Part shown: positions 24,684-33,135 of the stretch, piece after piece
Numbering within the stretch: position 1 is the first letter of the stretch
Layout of the letters: every line of letters starts with the position of its first letter
Source of the DNA: Verrucomicrobiota bacterium
Lineage (GTDB): Bacteria > Verrucomicrobiota > Verrucomicrobiia > Limisphaerales > J093
Assembly (NCBI GenBank): GCA_029556615.1
Contig: JAKQDD010000115.1
Location: 1 to 64,000 of the forward strand
Reading direction: 5' to 3'
DNA length: 64,000 bases
Translations under genes and position numbers: made by a program
Notes under the pieces: model-generated
Told to the model about the DNA's origin: nothing
The model's database searches: none
The model's input: only the letters and a program-made list of their open reading frames with translations

Positions 24684-27095
24684 TCACGGCCGGCCCAATT
24701 CGAGCCGGTACCGGGTGAGACTGAAGGGGCCGAATTCGAGATCGAACCTCCGCGACCGGATCCGGGCCGGACTGACGATCACGCGCACACGCTCGGGGTC
24801 GTCGCGATGGTTCATGACCTCGGCGGTGCCGCTGCCTTGGGTGTCCTGCAACACGGCCTTCTCGGCGGATTTGACGCCCCGGCCGAATCCGGCCAGCTCG
24901 GTTGTGACCGCGATGGGTTGGGCGGTCGAGTTGACGCCGTAGATGCGCAGCACCCGCCCGTCGGGACTGAGCACCGCGCTGAGGTCGGGTTCTTCCAGCA
25001 CCCAGGGAACTGGTGCCGCGGGGCTGGAGTCCTCGGGCTCGATGCACAGCGGGTGGGATCCGGCGGCCTCAGCGTAGAGGCGCTGCGCATGGTAGGTGGG
25101 GGCAAGGTAGAGCCAGCCCAGTCCGGTCTGGATGACGCCCGAGCCGAACGAATCAATCAGGTTCGAGCGGATCGCGATCTCGACGGCATCGGCGTGTCGG
25201 TGCATCAGGTGATGGTAGCGGGCGCAGGCGAGTGCGTTCGCGAGAGTCTGAAGGGTGGCCCGTCCCAGCCCCCAATCGCCGGCGGTCGTGTTCCATTCGG
25301 TGACGGCGATGCGGACGTCACGGGTCCCGCCCAGCCGGCGGATCTGGTCTTCGAGGGCCAGGAAATCACGATCCACGGCTTCGAGATCGGCGCAGCCGTA
25401 GTGATGCGGGCACAGGTAATCGACCTGCCCCGCCGCGGCGGACAACGTCGCCGCGGAAGGGAATGCAGAGAGGATCTTGATTGAAGGATCGACCTGGCGC
25501 ATCGCCGCCGCGAACGCCGGCAGGGAACGTTCGTAGTCAGCGCCCCCCACTTCATTGCCGATCTGCCAGTATTTGATGGCCCACGGTTGGGGGTGCCCGT
25601 TCTGCGCGCGTCGCCGGCCCTGCGGCGTCGAGGCAGGGCCGTTGAAGTACTCGACCTGCGCGGCGGCGTCCTCCGGGCGCTTGCCCGTCCAGCGCAGGCA
25701 GACGAGGGGCTCGGCGCCGACTTCCCGGCACAGGGCGGCGAATTCCTCGAGGCCGACGAAGTTCTCTTCGAGGCCGCCCCAATAGCGGACGGGAAAGGGG
25801 GCCCGTGAGTCCCACGGTCCCACCGACTGGTCCCATTCGTAGTCCTCGGTGGTCGAACCACCAAAGCGGATCACGGCCGGCTTGAGCGCGCGCAAGGCCT
25901 CGACCACATCCGGTCGCCACAAGCCGAGGACAGCGTCGTCGGCCATGGCCGTCACGCGATCGAGCCATAGGGTACCGGGTCCCTCGAAATCAAAGGTGAG
26001 CGTGGCGTTGTCGAGGGTGGTGTCGGGGGTGACGCGGCCTTCGAGAGTTCGCCATTGTGGTCCGACGGTTCCCAAGTCGAGGGGCAGGGCGATCCGCCGG
26101 CCGCCGCCGTGCAGCGTGGCGCGGATGCGGGGGGGGCCATGGCCGCGCGCGTGGAGCCGCACACGAAAGGCACGCCTGGCTTGAACATGAAAGCCCTCCT
26201 GTGAGATGCCGGCTCGGGCGGACTGGGCCGGGAGCTCAATGCGCAGAGCGCGGGCGCCGTTGAACGGCTGGTTGGTGTCGAACTCATAGCGGGCAAGATG
26301 CACAGCCCCGTCGGGGTACCATGGACGGTTCGGCCGGTCCGTTTCCCGGCGGAAGGCCACTTTCCAGGCGGGGTCCAGCTCGAAGCTGGTATTAGCGACT
26401 TGCTGGGCGAGCATGCTGGGGATGAGGCCGCACAACAACTCGATGAACTGCCCTCCCTGTTTCGCGTCCACGGCGCGCCGGGTCAGGCGTTCGTTGGCGA
26501 CACGGACCCTCCGCCCGCCGGGGGTGTCGATCGGCTCGAGTCGCAGGGCGTCGAAGCCGACAGAACCCGTGCCCTTGCCGTAGCCGATCGAAAACAGCAC
26601 GATCTTGACCCGGCCGTTGATTGGCACGCGGAAGGGAACCGCCAGTTCGTGCCAGGGGGACGTGCCGAACGTGCTGGGGCCGCGCGCCAGCGTGGTTCCC
26701 TCGGGGGCTTGCACGTGGATGGACCCCCCGGTCTCCGTTCGATCGCGGGCCACGAGGTTTGTGGTCCGCACCCAACCGCGCACCCGCCAGATCGAGCCGG
26801 CGGGCAGGGACACTTCCTGGCCGAGAGCAACATCCGCCGGGTCCTCGGCATGGATCAGGAGCGACTGTCGTCCCTCATGCGGTTCCTGCGGGTCGGTCCG
26901 GATCGTTGGCTCCTTTCCCTCGGCGTAGACCCACGTTCTCCACGCGGTCAGGGGATCCCGATCCTCAAAGCCGGGATTCCGCAGGTCCGGCGGTGGGCCG
27001 GCGGGGGCGGCGTGCAGAGGGGCAACCGGGAGTAAGGTCACCAAAGCGGCGAGCAGAAGTCTGCCCAACAGCGTCCTTCGCAGCGCAGCATGCAT
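24684..27095 (-). CDS. Secreted GH51-like alpha-L-arabinofuranosidase with N-terminal carbohydrate-binding modules
   Basis: This protein is about 803 residues from ATG 27095, with a signal peptide (RLLLAALVTLLPVAPLHA). A first CBM4/9-like module (NPGFED...) spans about 40-180, a second jelly-roll module about 225-385, then a TIM-barrel domain and a C-terminal beta-sandwich. The barrel shows KYWQIGNEVGG with the acid/base Glu near 515 and IAVTEWNTTAG with the nucleophile Glu near 600, the clan GH-A pattern seen in GH51. FGGSTTEDYEWDQSVGPWDSR also fits GH51. It probably removes arabinose side chains from plant or algal polysaccharide outside the cytoplasm. A longer form starting at 27200 is open but would bury the signal peptide. 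It follows the broken formylglycine enzyme gene by about 180 bases on the same strand. Confidence 0.82.
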   Translation of the reverse strand: MHAALRRTLLGRLLLAALVTLLPVAPLHAAPAGPPPDLRNPGFEDRDPLTAWRTWVYAEGKEPTIRTDPQEPHEGRQSLLIHAEDPADVALGQEVSLPAGSIWRVRGWVRTTNLVARDRTETGGSIHVQAPEGTTLARGPSTFGTSPWHELAVPFRVPINGRVKIVLFSIGYGKGTGSVGFDALRLEPIDTPGGRRVRVANERLTRRAVDAKQGGQFIELLCGLIPSMLAQQVANTSFELDPAWKVAFRRETDRPNRPWYPDGAVHLARYEFDTNQPFNGARALRIELPAQSARAGISQEGFHVQARRAFRVRLHARGHGPPRIRATLHGGGRRIALPLDLGTVGPQWRTLEGRVTPDTTLDNATLTFDFEGPGTLWLDRVTAMADDAVLGLWRPDVVEALRALKPAVIRFGGSTTEDYEWDQSVGPWDSRAPFPVRYWGGLEENFVGLEEFAALCREVGAEPLVCLRWTGKRPEDAAAQVEYFNGPASTPQGRRRAQNGHPQPWAIKYWQIGNEVGGADYERSLPAFAAAMRQVDPSIKILSAFPSAATLSAAAGQVDYLCPHHYGCADLEAVDRDFLALEDQIRRLGGTRDVRIAVTEWNTTAGDWGLGRATLQTLANALACARYHHLMHRHADAVEIAIRSNLIDSFGSGVIQTGLGWLYLAPTYHAQRLYAEAAGSHPLCIEPEDSSPAAPVPWVLEEPDLSAVLSPDGRVLRIYGVNSTAQPIAVTTELAGFGRGVKSAEKAVLQDTQGSGTAEVMNHRDDPERVRVIVSPARIRSRRFDLEFGPFSLTRYRLELGRP

Positions 27096-27277
27096 CCTGA
27101 ACCACCGGAATGCTCCTGTCCTCGGGCGGGGATCGTGTGTGGTTTGCAGGATGGCCAGCTCCGGCATCTGCGATGGTGAAGGAGAGCGCAGGTTGAGCAC
27201 GCCGACAGCGTGGTCAGGCGGTGCTTCTTGCGCAAGCCGCTTCTGTCAGGCGGGGGGGCCGCCGGCGGGTCGTCCCG

Positions 27278-27869
27278 TCAAGGGGTAGCGGTCAGGACGA
27301 CGCGGAATCCGACATGGCTGATTCTGAACTCCGGCCAGTACCCATAGCGGCTTGCGGACCGGAGGTCCCGTCCGGTGTCGCCCCAACTCCCCCCGCGGTA
27401 CACATGCCAGGCGCCCGAACTCGGTCCCTGCGGATCGGTCACGCTCCATCCCGGACCGGGGTCGTGGAGGGCAGGCATGGGCCTGGGGCCCGCTCCATCA
27501 TTCGGAGCGGCATCATCGAAGTCCGACTGCGTTGAACTGAAGCCATCGCCGAAGGACGTTGCCGTCGTCGTGCCCGCCCGAGAGGCGTATTCCCACTGGG
27601 CCTCGGTGGGGAGACGGTATTCGTATCCCGTCGGCAACCGGCCGGCCGTGCGCTCCTGGGCCGTCAGTTGTGCGCAGTCATTGATGGCCTCATCCCAGGT
27701 CACTTGCTCGACCGGCCGATCGTGGTTTCTCGACAGGACGGCGGTCTGGCTCACTGCCCGGGCTGCCCATGAGGGATCTTCCGGACGGCACCCATACCAT
27801 GCCCTCGGGCAGGGGCGGTTTGTGCTCGCCCCGAACCAGGTAGAACATGGGCACGGTCACACGGATCAT
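27278..27869 (-). pseudogene. Broken formylglycine-generating enzyme (FGE/SUMF1) gene
   Basis: Two reading frames are needed. From ATG 27869, which overlaps the TGA of the giant CotH gene (ATGA), the frame gives the usual FGE opening PEGMVWVPSGRSLMGSPGSEPDRRP and then drifts to a stop. A second frame resumes with NHDRPVEQVTWDEAINDC, YEYRLPTEAQWEYASRAGT, and the C-terminal VYRGGSWGDTGRDLRSASRYGYW ... GFRVVL. Segments normally present between the opening and DRPVEQV (the VT-x-x-Y region) and around the NVWEW motif with its active-site Cys are missing. Deletions and a frameshift together mean that no functional enzyme can be made. The ancestor would have converted a sulfatase Cys to formylglycine, or had a related oxygenase-like role. 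Confidence 0.8.
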
Positions 27870-30800
27870 AGCACACGTTCGAGGCGATAGTATTGGCTCG
27901 TCTTCTGCGGGGCCAAGGGCTCCTCGAATCGGATCTCGCCTTCGGTCGTTGCGCGGAGGAGGCGGACCGGTGTCCAGTGGAATAGATCGGTCGAGGTCAT
28001 CAGACGCACCAATTCCCCTGGGATTGCCTGGAATCGTCCCTCGACCCGGTGGCCGGCCACTGCCCGCCACGAGAGCAACGCGAGAGGGACGCGTGCGCCG
28101 TCGGCGGTGACGCGGATGTCATCCAAGCGCAGGGCGGCGCGGGCACCGGAGGCGCCGGTGGTGACGTAGTAGTATTTCCAGCGCAACTGGACGAGCGATT
28201 GATCGCTGGTTTCGGCGGGCAACCGCGTGGGTCCGACGATCAGGGCATCGCCCACGACCGGGCTGCGCGTGTATTCAACAGGTTGATCTTGGGCGTCGGG
28301 CACGTCGCGGAACTCGCCTTTCGGGTCGATGCGGTACTGCAGGCGGAGGGCATAAACGCGGTTGTTGGGCTGGACGGTTCCCGCCGTCCAGGTGACGGTC
28401 ACATTGGACATGCCCCGGGTTTGGAGGGCGAGGACCGCGGCACCGAGGTGTCCGGCGCCCGGTTCGGGTTGGGGATCACCGGTATTGAGAAAGCACATCC
28501 CCCATTCGCCCAGGCCGATGATACGGCTTCGGCTGCCTCGATTGTAGGGGAGGGTCCATTCATTAGTCATCTCGGCGGTCAGGCCGGGGTCCTTGACGCT
28601 CGTTTGGAGAAAGAGCATGTGCGGGGGGAAGGAACCGGCCGGGGAATCGGACGGCCAGGCGCTGAGGGCGAAGTCGCCCCGGGCCAGGTCATGGGGCGTG
28701 GGTCGGAGATGGGACGGGTCGTAGTCCGGGTCGGGCTCGAACCGTGGGGTCAAGCGCGTATCCAGGCTCGGGGTGAGCAGCAGACTGGGCTCGGTTTCCA
28801 GGCGTCCCAACCATCCCTGGAATCGGTAACCGGGGGCCGGGATCGCCTCGACTTGCAGCGGGACAGTCTGGAAGTAGGTGCCCGACCACGGCATTTGCTC
28901 CGTCGAGAACGCCAGGGAATTGAGATGAATCCAGCCGCCGACCGGAGTCTCGCTGTCGAGTTCGATACGGACGGTGCCGCCGAGGGAGAACTGATCGACG
29001 AGATGCCGGCGGACGGCGTCGGGCCGGGCTCGTGCGAAGGCGCGCATGGACTCGACCAGACCCTCCCATTCCTCGAGGCTCTGGATGGGAGTCCAGGCCA
29101 GGTTGGGCACGGCGCGCCAGCGCTGGATTTGTCGGAGCGCCTCGGGCCTCAGGACATCGGCGATGGCATTGATGTGCGCGATGACGGCGTCCGTCGAGAA
29201 CCGGGTGTTGAGGTAATCGGCGAACCGGTTGATGAACTCGTGGCGGAACGCGGTGTTCGTGAGAAGCTGCCGCAGCAGCAAGCAGTCCAGGGCGCCTCCG
29301 ACCGGCGGGCAGCTGACGGCTCGGGCGAGCGTGTTGTTTTCCGGGCCGGGACCGCTCATGTCGAACGTCCAATCGACGTCCTTGAGCAGCCAGCGCCAGA
29401 CCCCACCCTGGTGTTGCGGCCGCCAGTTCATGACGTTGTGGCCGAACCAATCCCGGTTATCGGCAAAGATCTCGATGAGCTGGTAATCGATGAAATTGTC
29501 GATGTCCATCCTCTGGGCTGCGCCGGCGTATCCCTCCGGTGTGGTGAGATTGGCCCGCTGGACGTAGTTGTAGAGCTCCCTGAGGCTGCGCGCGTCCCCG
29601 TTCTTTGGGTCATGCCCGTCCTCGATCAAGTCCGCGGGATTGGCCTCGGAACCGTGATGCCGGGCGAGGTAGGTCGAGTTGATCTTCTCCTGGAGATAGT
29701 ACGAGCCCCAGTACTGTCCGTTGAGGTAGAGGTGAGCCGGACGGCCGGCCAGGACGTCGAGCGCGGTGCCCGTCATCAGGCTGTGAACCAGGGGATCATG
29801 AAACACGATCCCGCGCTGGCCAAGAACCAGGCAGTCGAAGACGTCCGCCTCGAGGTCCGGGAACACGCGGTGACGCATGTTGCTGCTGCCATACTTGCGC
29901 CGGGCCTCGAACTCGACGGATTTCTGGGCGGAAGAACGCGACCAGGCACCGCGGACGAGCAGGCCCACATCCTGACTGAAGCCGCGCTGGCCATCGGGCT
30001 CGAAGAACTCGGCCTGGGCGCGGCGTTCCCACGGAGCCCAGAAGTTCGCGCCGTAGTAAGGAGGATGAGGGTAGGCGTTGGTCCCCATGACGAAGATGCC
30101 GTCGGTCTGGCTCCACAAGCCCTCGGGTGGCGTCGCCACGGCGACCACGGGGATCGTCGAGGGCGGATCGAACCAGTAATGGCGCGTGACGATGGCGCTG
30201 GGCAGGCACTCGGGCCCCGTGGACGTGAATCGGAGAACGACATTCGAGGAAACGGGGAACGGGCCCGTGTAGAGCCGGCTGTCGCCGTCATGGAGTGTCG
30301 AGCGCCCGACGCAATCCCACCAGACACGACCCTCGGACAGGACGACGGAGAAACCGGTGACCGACTGGTCCTCGAGATGGACGGCGGCGGCGGGCACCTC
30401 GAGTCGGATCCATCGGCCCGCTTCGGGCAGGGGACCGATGCGCCGCCGGCCGGCGGTTTCGCTTGCTCCATAAGGGATCAGGTCCTCCCCCCAGAAGGCG
30501 CGATGCTCCCAGTGGCTGGCCTGCCACTGGAACATGATCTCGCGGGGCGGATGCGCCGGATCGAGATAAACGTGGGCGAACAGCCGATCCCCGGTTCGCA
30601 CGGCGAGCGGGTACTGGCTTCCCTGGATGCTATCCGAGTGGACTCCCGGTCCGAGTGGCGAACGGATCGAGTATCCGCCGGAGGCGGGACTGGGCATGGC
30701 CACCCACTCGATCGGGGCAGGCGGTTCTGCGAGATAGGTGGCGCCTTCGGGGAGGCAATCATCCATCCAGACCACATCACGGGGGGACGCGAAGGGCGCG

Positions 30801-32794
30801 CCGGGTTCACTGCCGTCCTTGGTATAGAAGACCGGGCCCGGCCAGTCATGAGGGGCTATCGCGACCTCGATGGGGGTGTCGTAACGGCCGCTCGGGGGTT
30901 CGACGACCGGATCGGGGGCGAGGCGATTCAGGCCGGCGGCGGGATTCGGTCCACCTGGGGAGGGTGCAAGAAATGCGCCCGGCGAGTTCGGGTCTCCGGC
31001 GGGCCGCCCGAAGGCCGTGTCCTGGGGCATGGGCGGAAGGGTCAACGCATCCGCCCGGGTGCCGTCAGGCCATGTCAACAGGAGGGTGGGGGAACCCTCA
31101 TCGAGGGTGAAGCTCGCGTGGAGAAACCGTTGTGGCAGGGCCCACTTTCTCTCGAGATACTCGATCACCGCCGCGATCTCGGTGTCCGTCAGGGTTCGAT
31201 CGTAGAGGAGCACCTCGGCGAAATCGCCATCCCAGACACCGCCTCGCCGCTGGCGGTCGAAGGAGAGCGTGCTGACCTGGGTTGCGGAGCCCAATCGTGT
31301 TGCGAGGGAGACGAGTCGATCGGGGAGGCGAGTGACCAAGGGGTCGACGCGTTGTCCTTCCAGGAAAGTCGCCGAAGGAGCCGATTCTGCAGCGACATTC
31401 TGCAAGTACAACAGCCCGTCGGGTCCGCGCCCGAACCCGTTGGCGGTTGTATCAGCCAGCCAGGGCCGCGCGTTCTGGTCGTCCGCACCCGGCCGTTCGC
31501 GGAGCACGCCGAAGGCGGTGAGGACGCCGCTCATTCGCGGGAAGGCGAGGTAATCATCGACGCCATCGAAGCGGACGAGGGGCAAGAGGGTGAGTGGATC
31601 GGCGATGAGGCGGGGGCGCGACTCGGGGAGGTCTTGGGCAGCCTGCCGGTATCCCTGGCGTGGCGGGCGTGGCGGATTCCATTTCGCGATGAGGTAGGCT
31701 TCGATCGCGCCGTATTCGTCCGGACTGAGGACGCGGTCGAACACGATCACCTCGGCGACATTGCCCTGCCAGAACGTGCCATAGGGCCCCCGGGCGGATC
31801 CGATCGTGTCAACGGCAACGCGGGTCGACGTGACGGTGGTGACGACGACGGTCTGGCGGGGCAGGGGGGTGAGGACGGGGTCGACCATCTCCCCGTTGTA
31901 TCGGACCGCCGAGGTCCACGCAGCGACTCCTCCTCCATCGGTGGGCAGGTAGAGGCAGCCCAATCGGCCGCGATCCCAGCGGATGCCTTTGCTATCGCCC
32001 ACGACGGTGCCGTATCCCAGCGCGGCGGCAGCGTCCTCCGCGCCCACCCAGAGGATCGTCTGTCCCGCCGTGGGAGTGGCCAGCTCGAGTCGATCGTTCG
32101 CACCGTCGAAACGGAGCATCGGCAAGCCGGAGCGGGAATCCTGGACCGTGACAGGTCTTCGGGCGGGGGTGTCCTGTTGGGCGTGAGCACCGGAGGCGGA
32201 GCGATCGTTCCATTGTTGCACAGCGCCTTGGTTTAGAAGGACATCATCAGCGATCGACGCATCGAGCCATAGAACGAGGTCTGGGAACTGAGATGGGGAA
32301 GTGGATGGGGGGTCTGTGAAATCGAAGCGTTGCCCGCTTCGATCCCGCCATTCCGCGACCCACGTTCCATCCAGGACGAAAGTGTTCTGCTGAGCGGCGT
32401 CGAGCCAGAGGCCGAGCCCCTCAGTCACGCTCAGCGCGGGCGGATCCTGATCCGGCCGGAGCTGGGGCAGTCCTGCGGGGTCACTCCGGTTCTTACCCGA
32501 GGCGAACACGACCAGCCGGCCCCCCGGAGGCAGAGTCAGGTCCGGGAACGTCCACCGGAAGGGTTGCCCCGGATCGTTGCTGAGACCGACGCGGTTCAAG
32601 CCGACGGCTTCGGAGCCGGTGTTCTCGATCTCGATCCAGCCCGTGTACTCGGCGTCTTCGTCCGGCAGCAGACCGGTGTCGACAGGCATCACCTCGCTGA
32701 GGCGAAGTCCGGCCGCTCGCAGGGGGATGGCCAGAACCACCGCCGCGGCGAAACCGATTAGTGGGAGGAAACGGCGGCGCCCAAGGCTCACCAA
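27866..32794 (-). CDS. Giant exported LTD/LamG/CotH protein
   Basis: This 1642-residue protein has a signal peptide at about 7-27. Domain order: LTD (about 30-120, LRLSEVMPVDTG); two LamG/concanavalin-like modules (about 165-370 and 395-550, both containing VLWLDAS/RFDGVDDYL and ending AEV(I/L)(V/L)(F/Y)DR-L); a chitobiase-C-like strand (about 630-670, YTKDGSEPG); a jelly-roll module; a CotH kinase-like domain (about 900-1290, VWRWLLKDVDWTFDMSG); an InlB-B-like beta module (GGTVRIELDS...GYRFQGWLG, about 1310-1370); and C-terminal beta modules ending SQYYRLERVL. It shares LTD and CotH parts, but not their order, with the plus-strand protein at 10948-18585. Its stop overlaps the start of the broken FGE gene. 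It is probably a cell-surface or secreted protein; substrate and partners are unknown. Confidence 0.85.
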   Translation of the reverse strand: MVSLGRRRFLPLIGFAAAVVLAIPLRAAGLRLSEVMPVDTGLLPDEDAEYTGWIEIENTGSEAVGLNRVGLSNDPGQPFRWTFPDLTLPPGGRLVVFASGKNRSDPAGLPQLRPDQDPPALSVTEGLGLWLDAAQQNTFVLDGTWVAEWRDRSGQRFDFTDPPSTSPSQFPDLVLWLDASIADDVLLNQGAVQQWNDRSASGAHAQQDTPARRPVTVQDSRSGLPMLRFDGANDRLELATPTAGQTILWVGAEDAAAALGYGTVVGDSKGIRWDRGRLGCLYLPTDGGGVAAWTSAVRYNGEMVDPVLTPLPRQTVVVTTVTSTRVAVDTIGSARGPYGTFWQGNVAEVIVFDRVLSPDEYGAIEAYLIAKWNPPRPPRQGYRQAAQDLPESRPRLIADPLTLLPLVRFDGVDDYLAFPRMSGVLTAFGVLRERPGADDQNARPWLADTTANGFGRGPDGLLYLQNVAAESAPSATFLEGQRVDPLVTRLPDRLVSLATRLGSATQVSTLSFDRQRRGGVWDGDFAEVLLYDRTLTDTEIAAVIEYLERKWALPQRFLHASFTLDEGSPTLLLTWPDGTRADALTLPPMPQDTAFGRPAGDPNSPGAFLAPSPGGPNPAAGLNRLAPDPVVEPPSGRYDTPIEVAIAPHDWPGPVFYTKDGSEPGAPFASPRDVVWMDDCLPEGATYLAEPPAPIEWVAMPSPASGGYSIRSPLGPGVHSDSIQGSQYPLAVRTGDRLFAHVYLDPAHPPREIMFQWQASHWEHRAFWGEDLIPYGASETAGRRRIGPLPEAGRWIRLEVPAAAVHLEDQSVTGFSVVLSEGRVWWDCVGRSTLHDGDSRLYTGPFPVSSNVVLRFTSTGPECLPSAIVTRHYWFDPPSTIPVVAVATPPEGLWSQTDGIFVMGTNAYPHPPYYGANFWAPWERRAQAEFFEPDGQRGFSQDVGLLVRGAWSRSSAQKSVEFEARRKYGSSNMRHRVFPDLEADVFDCLVLGQRGIVFHDPLVHSLMTGTALDVLAGRPAHLYLNGQYWGSYYLQEKINSTYLARHHGSEANPADLIEDGHDPKNGDARSLRELYNYVQRANLTTPEGYAGAAQRMDIDNFIDYQLIEIFADNRDWFGHNVMNWRPQHQGGVWRWLLKDVDWTFDMSGPGPENNTLARAVSCPPVGGALDCLLLRQLLTNTAFRHEFINRFADYLNTRFSTDAVIAHINAIADVLRPEALRQIQRWRAVPNLAWTPIQSLEEWEGLVESMRAFARARPDAVRRHLVDQFSLGGTVRIELDSETPVGGWIHLNSLAFSTEQMPWSGTYFQTVPLQVEAIPAPGYRFQGWLGRLETEPSLLLTPSLDTRLTPRFEPDPDYDPSHLRPTPHDLARGDFALSAWPSDSPAGSFPPHMLFLQTSVKDPGLTAEMTNEWTLPYNRGSRSRIIGLGEWGMCFLNTGDPQPEPGAGHLGAAVLALQTRGMSNVTVTWTAGTVQPNNRVYALRLQYRIDPKGEFRDVPDAQDQPVEYTRSPVVGDALIVGPTRLPAETSDQSLVQLRWKYYYVTTGASGARAALRLDDIRVTADGARVPLALLSWRAVAGHRVEGRFQAIPGELVRLMTSTDLFHWTPVRLLRATTEGEIRFEEPLAPQKTSQYYRLERVL

Positions 32795-33135
32795 GACAAC
32801 CTAAAAAGCGGCCTGCCGCCGGTCAAGGGAATTGGCCCTCCCGGATCCTCGCCTAACGCGTGTGGCGCGAACGTTCGCCATCGGCTCCGGGTGGGTTTTC
32901 GCCTTGAAGGCGCGTGGGGTGTCGGCTCCGGGGCGGCCCGCCCGCTCGCGGGCGGGTTCTCTAGGAGTTGGAGGGAATGGGGCAGCCCTGAGGGCGGGCA
33001 TCCAAATCCGCGGACACAGGCCCCTCCTCTCCTCCGCCTTCGCCAAGGCTACGGCGGACAGGCCTGCCCTCTCCCCCGAGCGCAGTCGAGGGGGCGAGGG
33101 AGAGAACATGTTGGTAGGTATTTTCTGACAAGAGC
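32795..33135. other. Intergenic region with palindromic (REP-like) hairpins
   Basis: This 341-bp gap lies between the giant CotH gene and the candidate selenoprotein gene, both on the minus strand. It contains the hairpin pair annotated at 33033-33104 and otherwise shows G/C-rich spacer without a supported gene or promoter. Confidence 0.55.
33033..33104. repeat. Two adjacent imperfect palindromes, REP-like
   Basis: The first palindrome (33033-33058) has outer arms TCCGCC/GGCGGA around GCCTTCGCCAAGGC. The second (33069-33104) pairs CTCTCCCCCGAG with the CGAGGGGGCGAGGGAGAG side. Sequences of this style are common as dispersed intergenic repeats in environmental genomes. They lie just downstream of the candidate selenoprotein gene on the minus strand and could also serve as a 3'-end hairpin. 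Confidence 0.5.

Noticed and set aside
27690-27754. In-frame recoding or selenocysteine at the break in the formylglycine-enzyme gene
   Set aside because: The two halves are in different reading frames and conserved middle segments are missing, so a pseudogene explains it better than recoding.
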